From the IMG/VR virus record IMGVR_UViG_3300043786_000604, positions 1-35,554 of that record: 35,554 nt of DNA, one strand, 5' to 3'. The position numbers and the translations under genes are program-made. The first letter of the stretch is position 1; each line of letters starts with the position of its first letter. The notes beneath the pieces were generated by a model, which ran no database searches, had not been told where the DNA came from, and saw only the letters and a program-made list of their open reading frames with translations. This DNA is from a virus. Shown here piece by piece: positions 17,070-22,910 of the stretch.

Positions 17070-17356
17070 GTTTCTAAATACATAGTGACTAGCCAGGGTC
17101 GATTATTCTTTCTATGTATCACAACTGGAGTATTGTCGCCACAATCTCTTGTAGCTTGGTCAATAGCTTTGTCTACGTTGAGATTCTGCACCCGTTTACA
17201 TTCGATGTGGTAATCAGCCAGTTCGGTGCAAACTACATCAGAGTCGCCAGCCTTGCCGCAGAATTGCTGGGTACGCCTAGCTGTAAAGCCATGCTCTTTT
17301 AGCTTGTTGGCAAGCTCTCTTTCCCCTGCTGCGCCTTTGGCTCTTGAGTTCGTCAT
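17045..17356 (-). CDS. PD-(D/E)XK nuclease, Holliday-junction-resolvase-like
   Basis: The product has 103 residues from the ATG at 17356. A GTG at 17377 would add seven residues but lacks a ribosome site. Visible motifs are KGAAGERELANKLKEHGF (helix with Glu12), GDSDVV (Asp40) and the catalytic E-x-K in HIECKR (Glu52, Lys54), then a hydrophobic strand. This is the fold used by archaeal-type resolvases and some phage single-domain nucleases. It may resolve branched replication intermediates or trim ends for the RecT-like protein in the same operon. AAGG lies 12 bases upstream. Confidence 0.78.
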   Translation of the reverse strand: MTNSRAKGAAGERELANKLKEHGFTARRTQQFCGKAGDSDVVCTELADYHIECKRVQNLNVDKAIDQATRDCGDNTPVVIHRKNNRPWLVTMYLETWLDLVKK

Positions 17357-17357
17357 G

Positions 17358-17963
17358 TTAGTAATAAACCTTATCACTGTTAGCTACTGACCAGCGGTTA
17401 CAATCCTCTGCTGACCAGATTGTTTCTAGTGTAGCATATTCCTTTGTCGGTGCAGTCGGATTATTTCCAATAAAGAAAGCGTCTTTGAAAACGATTCTAT
17501 TGGTAGGCAAAGCTGCAACCTGTCCGTTATCAAGCAAAACGACGTGAGCGCACTTGTTTTGATCGGGCTGTAACAGGAAAGCAGATTCAGACTCAGAATC
17601 AGGCAGCCAGTCAATCGTAAACCAATAAGTGCCCGATACTTTGGTTTTGTCTTTGAGGATTGCGTCACACTGATAGCCTTTGAGTATATCAAAGGTAGTT
17701 ACTATGGGGCGGTAACTGAAACAATCCCATAGCTGAAGAAGTTCCAAAGAGTACTCAGCAGCGTTGCTAGCATCAGGGTCATGCCAAAGCCAATGCAAAG
17801 GAATATGACGAAAGTGAGCACCTGATTCAAGCAAGACGTGGAACTGTAGCGCTCTTGCTTTGTAGGATTGTATTGCGAATGCGTAACCATGTTCAAAACC
17901 TTCTTTGCCGTTTAAGTTCTTGTTTTCTATCCAGACTTTAAGGGGCGGTATATCTGCGTTCAT
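17358..17963 (-). CDS. Hypothetical phage protein
   Basis: The 201-residue product is Trp- and aromatic-rich (HWLWHDPDA around residues 57-65; DWLPDSESESAFLL around 118-131). There is no membrane segment or known motif, and a mixed alpha/beta globular protein is likely. It begins at an ATG overlapping the stop of the preceding 24-codon microgene (ATGA), with ATGGAG just upstream. The next gene starts right at its stop. The role is unknown. Confidence 0.75.
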   Translation of the reverse strand: MNADIPPLKVWIENKNLNGKEGFEHGYAFAIQSYKARALQFHVLLESGAHFRHIPLHWLWHDPDASNAAEYSLELLQLWDCFSYRPIVTTFDILKGYQCDAILKDKTKVSGTYWFTIDWLPDSESESAFLLQPDQNKCAHVVLLDNGQVAALPTNRIVFKDAFFIGNNPTAPTKEYATLETIWSAEDCNRWSVANSDKVYY

Positions 17964-18034
17964 CTACTCCATTTCCCCATGTAGAAAAACAAAATACAAA
18001 CACACATTAAAAAAACTGAATCCCAGTGAATCAT
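17960..18034 (-). CDS. 24-residue transmembrane microprotein
   Basis: ATG at 18034, TGA at 17960-17962. It is preceded by AAGGAGG with five-base spacing, one of the best ribosome sites in the operon. Both ends overlap neighbours by ATGA, so it fits exactly into a translationally coupled chain. The peptide is a single hydrophobic helix (SVFLMCVCILFFYMG) with a short polar start and a basic WSR end. It might modulate membrane or transport functions. No homologue is known to me. Confidence 0.62.
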   Translation of the reverse strand: MIHWDSVFLMCVCILFFYMGKWSR

Positions 18035-18393
18035 TCTTCCTCCTTAGGCGGCTCAGGTAACGGCATCACCTTGCTGACGCCAGCAACCTGATCCTTTATC
18101 TTCTCCCTCCGGCCTTCTGCTTCTTGTAATGCCTCTAATAACGCCGCCTTTGCATCAGCATCATCTTTAAATAGCCTTAGCCTACCACCAGACTCTTCCA
18201 TTAGCTGGTCACGCAACTCTTGTATCCTAGCCTCAGCCTCCTCTAGTGCTGCGTGCGCGTGCTCCTGTGCCGCTTTGTAGCCAGCGAGGAAGCATCGTTG
18301 CATCTGTGGGAATGCCGTTGCTGTAACACTTGGATTTCGAGCTGTTTCCACATCTTTTATGTACTCCATCGCCATCTCTTCTGGTGTTTTCAT
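18031..18393 (-). CDS. MKTPEEMA-family protein 3 (with coiled coil)
   Basis: The 120-residue product opens with MKTPEEMAMEY, shared with the two genes before it, then FLAGYKAAQEHA. This is the same Y-K-A motif as in the 67-residue relative. A long Glu/Ala-rich coiled coil fills residues ~45-95, including FKDDADAKAALLEALQEAE, which parallels FESDEDAKAAYKKVLEA in the sibling. GGAGG precedes the ATG, which overlaps the sibling stop. The function is unknown. Confidence 0.75.
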   Translation of the reverse strand: MKTPEEMAMEYIKDVETARNPSVTATAFPQMQRCFLAGYKAAQEHAHAALEEAEARIQELRDQLMEESGGRLRLFKDDADAKAALLEALQEAEGRREKIKDQVAGVSKVMPLPEPPKEEE

Positions 18394-18593
18394 TTAGCCT
18401 CCAACACTTTCTTATAGGCGGCCTTCGCATCCTCGTCGCTCTCAAATAGCTTGCCCCTACGCCATTCTTCCCATGTAGCTGCTTGACCGGCCTTGTAGCC
18501 ATCAATGAAGCCTTTAGTAATTACCAATTGCTCAACGTAACTTAGCTGTTTAGTGTTGCAATACTCCTCTGCCATCTCTTCAGGTGTTTTCAT
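18390..18593 (-). CDS. MKTPEEMA-family protein 2
   Basis: The 67-residue product opens with MKTPEEMAEEYC, followed by GFIDGYKAGQAATW and a final FESDEDAKAAYKKVLEAK. It is the minimal form of this family: start motif, GYKAGQ helix and DAKAA helix. Both ends overlap relatives by ATGA. The pattern resembles short phage proteins sometimes annotated hypothetical with a Y-K-A-G helix. It is probably a small helical adaptor or inhibitor, but this is unproven. Confidence 0.74.
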   Translation of the reverse strand: MKTPEEMAEEYCNTKQLSYVEQLVITKGFIDGYKAGQAATWEEWRRGKLFESDEDAKAAYKKVLEAK

Positions 18594-18817
18594 TTCCGCT
18601 CATCCTTTACGTTTAGCCATTTTCGCAACAAAAACTCACCAATATCATCTCCTTCTTTGCATTCATTGTGATATGCCATGAAAGCCGTAACTCCATGCAT
18701 AAAACCTTGATAATAGTTAGAGTTAAGTACGACCTCATCTCGTGGGGCGTTTACAAGTTCTTTGATATAGCCAAAGGCATTATTGTATAATTCTGCCATC
18801 TCTTCAGGTGTTTTCAT
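18590..18817 (-). CDS. MKTPEEMA-family protein 1
   Basis: The 75-residue product opens with MKTPEEMAELYN and then diverges: SNYYQGFMHGVTAFMAYH corresponds in position to the GYKAGQ helix of its relatives, and the C-terminus is acidic then basic. The three genes 18817, 18593 and 18393 form a tandem series with shared starts but different ends. AAGGAGG precedes the ATG with good spacing. Confidence 0.73.
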   Translation of the reverse strand: MKTPEEMAELYNNAFGYIKELVNAPRDEVVLNSNYYQGFMHGVTAFMAYHNECKEGDDIGEFLLRKWLNVKDERK

Positions 18818-18829
18818 TTATCCTCCTTC

Positions 18830-19138
18830 TTACCAGGGTAAATCATCTATCTCTTCTTCTGTTAGCTCGTATGCTACTTTCGGCCCTGGCTTACCCTGGC
18901 CTGATGGGATGCCCTCGTGCTCGTGCTCTTCGCGTGTCCCACCGTAGGCTAGTGCTTGCTTTAACAGGTCAATTAGAGCCTCTGCCTCCTCTTTAAACAG
19001 GCTTTTAGTCTCTCGCCACTCTCCAGTCTGCTTATCCTTGTATCGCTTCTGTATGCTGTAACTGTAGCCTCCATTACGGGTAGGCCACACCGCTACTGAT
19101 AGTCCTTTATGCTTAAAGTCTTGTACTGGCTTGCTCAT
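18830..19138 (-). CDS. Single-stranded-DNA-binding-like protein with SSB-type acidic tail
   Basis: The product has 102 residues from the ATG at 19138, preceded by AAGGAG. An in-frame extension upstream to 19204 has no support. Residues ~10-50 (VAVWPTRNGGYSYSIQKRYKDKQTGEW) match the look of small PC4-like strand proteins that bind single-stranded DNA. After a Gly/His/Pro-rich linker the C-terminus ends in EEEIDDLPW, much like the DDDIPF tails by which SSB recruits partners. Placed just after the RecT-like gene, it probably binds single strands for replication or recombination. Confidence 0.72.
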   Translation of the reverse strand: MSKPVQDFKHKGLSVAVWPTRNGGYSYSIQKRYKDKQTGEWRETKSLFKEEAEALIDLLKQALAYGGTREEHEHEGIPSGQGKPGPKVAYELTEEEIDDLPW

Positions 19139-19228
19139 ATTTCTCCTTATTCTGTTTACTACTTGATCTAAAACGGATCCAAACTTAACAGCGCTCCTAG
19201 ACACTGCTACCCTCCATCTGTTAATCTA

Positions 19229-19261
19229 CTAGGTAAGCACCAGTTCCATGGTGCCTCCTAG
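19229..19261 (-). promoter_or_regulatory. Hairpin with buried ribosome site and 6-codon mini-ORF
   Basis: CTAGG (19229-19233) pairs with CCTAG (19257-19261), and GCACC (19237-19241) with GGTGC (19250-19254). On the minus strand AGGAGG (19254-19259) lies inside the stem, followed by ATG at 19249 and a six-residue frame MELVLT ending TAG at 19229. It may be a translation-control leader for the SSB-like gene, or the remnant of a lost gene, because AACTAGGAGG is the same leader found before other genes in this operon. Confidence 0.45.
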
Positions 19262-19265
19262 TTGG

Positions 19266-19299
19266 CCCCGTTAGCTCTCACCGGCTAGCGGGGTTTTTT
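19266..19299 (+). terminator. Plus-strand intrinsic terminator inside the minus-strand operon
   Basis: The 10-bp stem CCCCGTTAGC (19266-19275) / GCTAGCGGGG (19284-19293) has one mismatch and is followed by TTTTTT (19294-19299). Orientation fits transcripts from the left, so it would stop late plus-strand transcripts that read through the holin and across the minus-strand genes. It also lies over the end of the 19271 gene. Confidence 0.75.
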
Positions 19300-19459
19300 C
19301 TTCTTCCATCTCCAACATCTCGTCGATTATTTGCCTGGCCCAGTATAGGCCATCCATTTGACCGCGCTCCCACTCTGAGAGGTGGTGTTCATTACCTAAA
19401 CTACTTACTGCTATCGCTAATCTTTCCTTTACGTCTATCAGCACGCTTTTTGTACTCAT
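19271..19459 (-). CDS. Small hypothetical protein
   Basis: The 62-residue product is helical and acidic toward its end (LEMEEEKT). The WERGQMDGLYWARQIIDEML stretch (about 30-49) looks like a compact helix. GGGGAGG lies seven bases upstream of the ATG, a strong site, although the first 59 bases overlap the previous gene in another frame. The end overlaps the plus-strand terminator hairpin. The function is unknown. Confidence 0.65.
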   Translation of the reverse strand: MSTKSVLIDVKERLAIAVSSLGNEHHLSEWERGQMDGLYWARQIIDEMLEMEEEKTPLAGES

Positions 19460-19640
19460 TTAATGCCTCCCCTATTACATCAGTAACCCACATATCACGC
19501 CGCCTGGCCTCCTCTTTTACCCAGTTAAGAATCTGGGTTTCAAAATAGCTAGTGTAACGCTGATATCCTTCTCGTACTGCTGTTGAACGGACTGCGTCAG
19601 CCCGTTCCTTGAACCAGTTGCGTTTAGCTTTCGTGTGCAT
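19401..19640 (-). CDS. Putative ribbon-helix-helix DNA-binding protein
   Basis: The 79-residue product has basic ends and the core RYTSYFETQILNWVKEEARR then TDVIGEALNEYKKR, which fits a ribbon (about 26-33) followed by two helices as in Arc/CopG-type repressors. It starts within the end of the RecT-like gene with GAGGA upstream. If real, it could regulate the early operon. The motif match is suggestive only. Confidence 0.65.
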   Translation of the reverse strand: MHTKAKRNWFKERADAVRSTAVREGYQRYTSYFETQILNWVKEEARRRDMWVTDVIGEALNEYKKRADRRKGKISDSSK

Positions 19641-20430
19641 CTACTACATCCTCTGTTACATAATCCGTTAATCTATCCAGCCTAATAGGTGATCGGTACA
19701 CATCCCCATAAACGTGCTTAGCCTCACAATCCCGCAGGTAGGCTGCTGCTTTAGCTTTCTTCGCCTCATCCATCCGGCTAATATCGTAATAAGTAGGTAT
19801 TCGCCTGGTCGTTGCCTTCTCAGGCACCTTTATAGGCTCTAAGCCTTCTATAGTGACGTTTTCGGCCTTAAACCCTAGTACTTCACCAGTCTTACTGCTA
19901 ACGACCGTCTCCATGCCTTCTGGGGCCTGTGGGATAGGCGCTGCAAAAGCTGCTGGCATCTCTTCAGCGGTGTACAAGCCGCCTAGCTCTTGAATAAAAG
20001 CCTCTCTTATGGCGAGACTTTTCGCACACTTCGAGAGCATCACCGTCGGCATCTGCTTCCACACCGGACTTGGTTTGCTATATTCACTCCAGTAGGCAGT
20101 AGCTACGCTTGGAAACTTTCTATCCTTGCGATGTACCTTCACAGTGCACGACACTAGCTGCTTACCGTCCCACTCAAACGACACTTCCATGCCGTCAAAT
20201 TGTGGGTGTGAATTGGCTATCCGCAAAAACCCGTTAATCCCCGTCATTAGCTGTAGGCGTCCACCGGCTTTGATAGCCCAGATTTCCTTTGTTGCTGGGT
20301 TTAGTCCTGTCGCCCGACACATCTCAGCAAACAGCAAAAATTCTGACTCTGTAAGCCCTGGTGCTACTGTATTGCGAAGCGCCTGAAGCATCTCCATGTT
20401 CATGTTTGTTGTTGTTAATTCTTTGCTCAT
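19624..20430 (-). CDS. RecT/Bet-like single-strand annealing protein
   Basis: The product has 268 residues from the ATG at 20430, preceded by AAGGGA. A longer frame to 20550 is only read-through of the upstream gene region. Family features visible: TESEFLLFAEMCRATGLNPATKEIWAI (about 25-51), GGRLQLMTGINGFLRIANSHPQFDG (about 54-78) and MPTVMLSKCAKSLAIREAF (about 126-144). Such proteins anneal complementary single strands and drive phage recombination, usually with an exonuclease. No classical lambda-type exonuclease neighbour is seen, and the nuclease at 17045 is a candidate partner. The last ~80 residues are linker-like and then basic. Confidence 0.9.
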   Translation of the reverse strand: MSKELTTTNMNMEMLQALRNTVAPGLTESEFLLFAEMCRATGLNPATKEIWAIKAGGRLQLMTGINGFLRIANSHPQFDGMEVSFEWDGKQLVSCTVKVHRKDRKFPSVATAYWSEYSKPSPVWKQMPTVMLSKCAKSLAIREAFIQELGGLYTAEEMPAAFAAPIPQAPEGMETVVSSKTGEVLGFKAENVTIEGLEPIKVPEKATTRRIPTYYDISRMDEAKKAKAAAYLRDCEAKHVYGDVYRSPIRLDRLTDYVTEDVVDAHES

Positions 20431-20612
20431 ATTTTCCCTTTTATTCTTTCGCACTCTACCCAAAACTCTTCCCAAGTTTGGTGGTTTTGTTGCCATCTGT
20501 CCTCTGCAAACCGATTTAATTCTCTCTCGATTGCATGGCACATTCTGCAACCGTCATCGTCTTCTTCTGTTAAGATAGTGTCGCAATTAGTGCATTTAAC
20601 TGTGTCGATCAT
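20427..20612 (-). CDS. Small zinc-ribbon protein
   Basis: The 61-residue product carries KCTNCD (about 7-12) and GCRMCH (about 21-26), a likely four-cysteine zinc site, then a Trp/Glu-rich helix (NHQTWEEFWVECERIKG). Its TGA overlaps the RecT-like ATG by four bases, so the two are coupled. It may be a regulator or RecT accessory factor; this is unknown. Confidence 0.72.
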   Translation of the reverse strand: MIDTVKCTNCDTILTEEDDDGCRMCHAIERELNRFAEDRWQQNHQTWEEFWVECERIKGKI

Positions 20613-20823
20613 ATAACTCCGGCATAGCTGAATAAATTAAATTATCAATATCCTCGTATAGACTCTCTAAATCCTGCTGGCAGTCGATACAAGTGTCATT
20701 CCAACCGCTTACGGGCTCAAGGATGTAGTCGCCATCCTTGGTAAATGAGCCCGTCACGGTAAACTTGTGCCCATTTCTGTGCTCTAGCACAAAATCAGGC
20801 AATTCTATTGATAGTATTTTCAT
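20596..20823 (-). CDS. Hypothetical early protein
   Basis: The 75-residue product is acidic, with a beta-rich first half (KILSIELPDFVLEHRNGHKF) and a helical second half containing CIDCQQ, a single CxxC pair. It overlaps the zinc-ribbon gene by 17 bases. The leader AACTAGGAGGAAAACA before ATG is nearly identical to that of the gene at 21244, which suggests copying of a leader-start cassette. The function is unknown. Confidence 0.72.
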   Translation of the reverse strand: MKILSIELPDFVLEHRNGHKFTVTGSFTKDGDYILEPVSGWNDTCIDCQQDLESLYEDIDNLIYSAMPELYDRHS

Positions 20824-20833
20824 TGTTTTCCTC

Positions 20834-21244
20834 CTAGTTGTTTGGCTCTTTGTTGTTAAGAGTCAGAAAATCGCGGATCATTTGATGCCCCAGTTGCTTC
20901 GTCGTCATTTTCTTTTGTTTTGCCAGTTCATAGAAAGCAACTTTTAAGCTGGTTGGAACATCTATTATTCTTAGGTGGCTGCTGGCCCTATTCAGGGTCG
21001 CCCCCTTCATAAAGCCAGATTGCTTCTTCCTTCTCTTTTTTAGCTTGTTGACTATGTTTAGCTTCCGCACCGAGCGGCACTTTTTGCAGTGATCCTGCAA
21101 ACCGTCTTTGGTTGTTTTGTTTTTGTGAAACTCTTCCGATGTTTTAACAGTCGAGCACTTTCTGCACAGCTTTTTAAATGTTGTTGTTGATGCTGGCGCT
21201 ACCTCTTGAGCAAAAGTAAACCAGTTTTTAAATATGTTTTTCAT
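20834..21244 (-). CDS. Zinc-finger protein with basic helical C-terminus
   Basis: The 136-residue product has CRKC (about 27-30) and CKKC (about 53-56) flanking SEEFHKNKTTKDGLQDH, a layout common in phage zinc ribbons of the KCGxxKxxxEF type, sometimes near HNH proteins. Here no HNH core is seen. A strongly basic stretch follows, then a helix pattern resembling ribbon-helix-helix (RIIDVPTSLKVAFYELAKQK). DNA binding is likely. It is first in its operon behind the promoter at 21275-21303. Confidence 0.74.
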   Translation of the reverse strand: MKNIFKNWFTFAQEVAPASTTTFKKLCRKCSTVKTSEEFHKNKTTKDGLQDHCKKCRSVRKLNIVNKLKKRRKKQSGFMKGATLNRASSHLRIIDVPTSLKVAFYELAKQKKMTTKQLGHQMIRDFLTLNNKEPNN

Positions 21245-21273
21245 TGTTTTCCTCCTAGTTAAAGAGTTTTCCC

Positions 21274-21306
21274 CTGTATACAGTAAAAAAATTTAGCTGT
21301 AAACAG
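21274..21306 (-). promoter_or_regulatory. Minus-strand promoter with two CTGT-N2-ACAG operator boxes
   Basis: On the minus strand the -35 TTTACA (21298-21303) and -10-like TATACA (21275-21280) are separated by 17 bases. The box CTGTAAACAG (21297-21306) covers the -35, and the perfect palindrome CTGTATACAG (21274-21283) covers the -10. A transcript would begin near 21268 and serve the gene at 21244. The same box type occurs at two other minus promoters, so one regulator may act on all. Confidence 0.6.
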
Positions 21307-21307
21307 G

Positions 21308-21781
21308 TTAATATAGTTTTGACAAGGTTATTACCTTAGCGGCATACCTTTGTCCCTCAGCACATTTCACCTTGCCGCAGTTGTACACGGTTAGAGCCTT
21401 ATGCAGGTCGCCATGCTGATCTAGCTCCTCCCGTAGTATCTGAGCACCACAGCGAAGGTTGTACGTTGGGTCCCATAGCTTGTTAGCGTCCGGAAGCCCA
21501 CACCTACGTGCGTTGGCTGGCATGATTTGCGCTACACCCCTGGCCCCTACGTGAGAGACTGCTTTAGGGTTATAGGCTGATTCTACCCGTACCAAGGCCC
21601 GTAGGATTGACCGCTTTAGCCCGTAGGCATCGGCAGCCCTATCGACTTCAGACTCTAGCAGAGCCCTGCTAGGCTCAACGGGTCGCCTTGCTACCCTACT
21701 CCCGTGATACACTACGGTTTCGGGTAAGCAGACGCACCAAGCAAGAGCAAAAAATCCTGCTATGGCTACACCCTCCTTCAT
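21308..21781 (-). CDS. Secreted lytic transglycosylase (SLT), likely endolysin
   Basis: The 157-residue product begins with a hydrophobic segment (about residues 4-19, AIAGFFALAWCVCL), a signal peptide or signal anchor. The SLT-like domain has LVRVESAYNPKAVS (catalytic Glu67), GARGVAQIMPANARRCG and LTVYNCGKVKC blocks. It would cleave peptidoglycan in the periplasm and could be exported by the host Sec system. It lies with a lipoprotein and a small membrane protein in the minus operon, with ATGA overlap upstream. Confidence 0.85.
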   Translation of the reverse strand: MKEGVAIAGFFALAWCVCLPETVVYHGSRVARRPVEPSRALLESEVDRAADAYGLKRSILRALVRVESAYNPKAVSHVGARGVAQIMPANARRCGLPDANKLWDPTYNLRCGAQILREELDQHGDLHKALTVYNCGKVKCAEGQRYAAKVITLSKLY

Positions 21782-21936
21782 TTCCGCACCGGCGCGCTAA
21801 TTTTTGCTGGGTCTTCGCCTAAAACGTAGAGTTTAAACCCTACGGTGCAGGTTATGAGACCCACAAGGAAACAAACGTGCAGCACCGTTACCATTAAGCC
21901 CGTTGGTGTAAATAAAAGTTCTTTAACCTGTTTCAT
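21778..21936 (-). CDS. 52-residue single-span membrane protein (holin/spanin candidate)
   Basis: ATG at 21936, TGA at 21778-21780. The site GAGGAGGTG, seven bases upstream, is formed by the last codons (EEVK) of the lipoprotein gene. A hydrophobic span covers about residues 14-34 (LMVTVLHVCFLVGLITCTVG), then a polar tail ends in APVRK. ATGA overlap with the transglycosylase start shows coupling. Position between lipoprotein and muramidase fits a lysis helper. Confidence 0.7.
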   Translation of the reverse strand: MKQVKELLFTPTGLMVTVLHVCFLVGLITCTVGFKLYVLGEDPAKISAPVRK

Positions 21937-21937
21937 G

Positions 21938-22144
21938 TTATTTCACCTCCTCAGTTGCTTGATTACAGTCTGCCCAAAGATAGCATTTTAGAGGCGTATT
22001 GTGCGTCCTCTGTGATTCCTGTCGCTCGTCTACACGCGATACCCAGAGCTTTCCGCCTACTTCCATACCTGTGCATCCCGATAGCATACAAATGACGGCA
22101 CCTGCCAATCCTGCCAAATATGCCAAGTTCTTCATTGCTTCCAT
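21938..22144 (-). CDS. Small lipoprotein (outer-membrane spanin-like candidate)
   Basis: The 68-residue product has hydrophobic LAGLAGAVICM followed by the lipobox LSGC (Cys near residue 24), so it should be lipid-anchored. The mature part is about 45 residues and polar, with two more Cys (CYLWADC). AGGAGG lies upstream of the ATG at 22144, and a second frame starting at 22151 is a shadow. Rz1-like proteins are similarly short lipoproteins, but a proline-rich tail is lacking, so the role is uncertain. Confidence 0.74.
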   Translation of the reverse strand: MEAMKNLAYLAGLAGAVICMLSGCTGMEVGGKLWVSRVDERQESQRTHNTPLKCYLWADCNQATEEVK

Positions 22145-22164
22145 TTCTCATCCTCCTAGTTGTT

Positions 22165-22178
22165 GGGGATTATTCCCC
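22165..22178 (-). promoter_or_regulatory. GGGGA-ATAA-TCCCC hairpin in lipoprotein leader
   Basis: On the minus strand GGGGA (fwd 22174-22178) pairs with TCCCC (fwd 22165-22169) around ATAA, upstream of AGGAGG. A near-twin (TTGGGA-ATAA-TCCCAA) lies at 25284-25299. There is no U-tract, so leader or processing control is more likely than termination. Confidence 0.45.
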
Positions 22179-22185
22179 GTTAAAA

Positions 22186-22524
22186 TTACCAGTTGTTGAG
22201 GTCCAACCCGCGAATTGGTTGCCCTAACGCATCGTTAGGCACTACTCTCTGCACCGTCTCTGAACCTGTTACATCACGATCCCACAGGTTTCTAGTCGGC
22301 CTAGAATTGGTGACAATGCTATACCCAGTGCCCCATGGCCCTCTATCCTGTGGTACAGGTAGGACCGGCTGAACGGCTATCCCTACCGGCGGTGCGGCTA
22401 GTCGTTGTGCCTGTTCAATTTGCCAAGGTAGCTGGCCTGATAGGTATTTGTTTAGATAGTCATTTTCAGAGTCTGCTACTGCTATTGTTGGCAGTAATGC
22501 CGCTAAAATAATTACTTTACGCAT
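22186..22524 (-). CDS. Secreted proline-rich small protein
   Basis: The product has 112 residues from the ATG at 22524, with GAGGA upstream. An upstream TTG extension has no such support. The signal peptide KVIILAALLPTIAVA should be cut near residue 17. The mature part has PW, PPVG and PVLPVPQDRGPWGTG segments and ends in LDLNNW. No Cys and no enzyme motif are seen. It precedes the lipoprotein and muramidase genes and may be periplasmic. Confidence 0.7.
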   Translation of the reverse strand: MRKVIILAALLPTIAVADSENDYLNKYLSGQLPWQIEQAQRLAAPPVGIAVQPVLPVPQDRGPWGTGYSIVTNSRPTRNLWDRDVTGSETVQRVVPNDALGQPIRGLDLNNW

Positions 22525-22708
22525 TTTTAGTGTCCTCAAATAAGTCGTTAATCGTTATCTTATCCCTTCCCTGGCCGAACGCATGATAGAGGGCCTCTAG
22601 CATCCTATCATAACTCCCCTGACCTAAGACGGCCTCATAGGCATCATAGAGGCAGTTACCTGCCTCCATATTTGCCGCGATAGCCTTAACTAATTGTTTA
22701 GTGTTCAT
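22517..22708 (-). CDS. Small hypothetical protein
   Basis: The 63-residue product is mostly helical (LVKAIAANMEAGNCLYDAYEAV), with an acidic end (DLFEDTKNA). It overlaps the secreted-protein gene by eight bases. GGAGG lies eight bases upstream of the ATG, formed by the last codons of the preceding gene (ATG GAG GCG TAA). The function is unknown. Confidence 0.68.
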   Translation of the reverse strand: MNTKQLVKAIAANMEAGNCLYDAYEAVLGQGSYDRMLEALYHAFGQGRDKITINDLFEDTKNA

Positions 22709-22710
22709 GG

Positions 22711-22908
22711 TTACGCCTCCATTAGTTCCAGCTCGCTTGAACTAATTGTGGTTTCGCCTATATTACGGCCATTATAGAGGCGAATTGTAATCAACTCCGT
22801 ACCCTGCCAGTTTATTATCTCCGTTACAGTTGCCGATACCGTTGATCGCAACGGCTCGGATAACTTTTTGATTCTAACTTTATCGCCTCGTTTAAATGCT
22901 TGTTTCAT
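22711..22908 (-). CDS. Small SH3/KOW-like basic protein
   Basis: The 65-residue product begins FKRGDKVRIKKLSEP and continues with alternating beta strands (TVSATVTEIINWQG, ELITIRLYNG). This is a small barrel-like pattern as in KOW or SH3-like proteins that touch nucleic acid. Its ribosome site GGAGGCG comes from the terminal codons of the previous gene, and its own end provides the same for the next. It resembles the 64-residue protein at 24386-24580. Confidence 0.66.
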   Translation of the reverse strand: MKQAFKRGDKVRIKKLSEPLRSTVSATVTEIINWQGTELITIRLYNGRNIGETTISSSELELMEA

Positions 22909-22910
22909 GA

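Noticed and set aside
20431-20550. N-terminal extension of the RecT-like gene
   Set aside because: It overlaps the zinc-ribbon gene, lacks a ribosome site, and family proteins start like the ATG at 20430, which has AAGGGA upstream.
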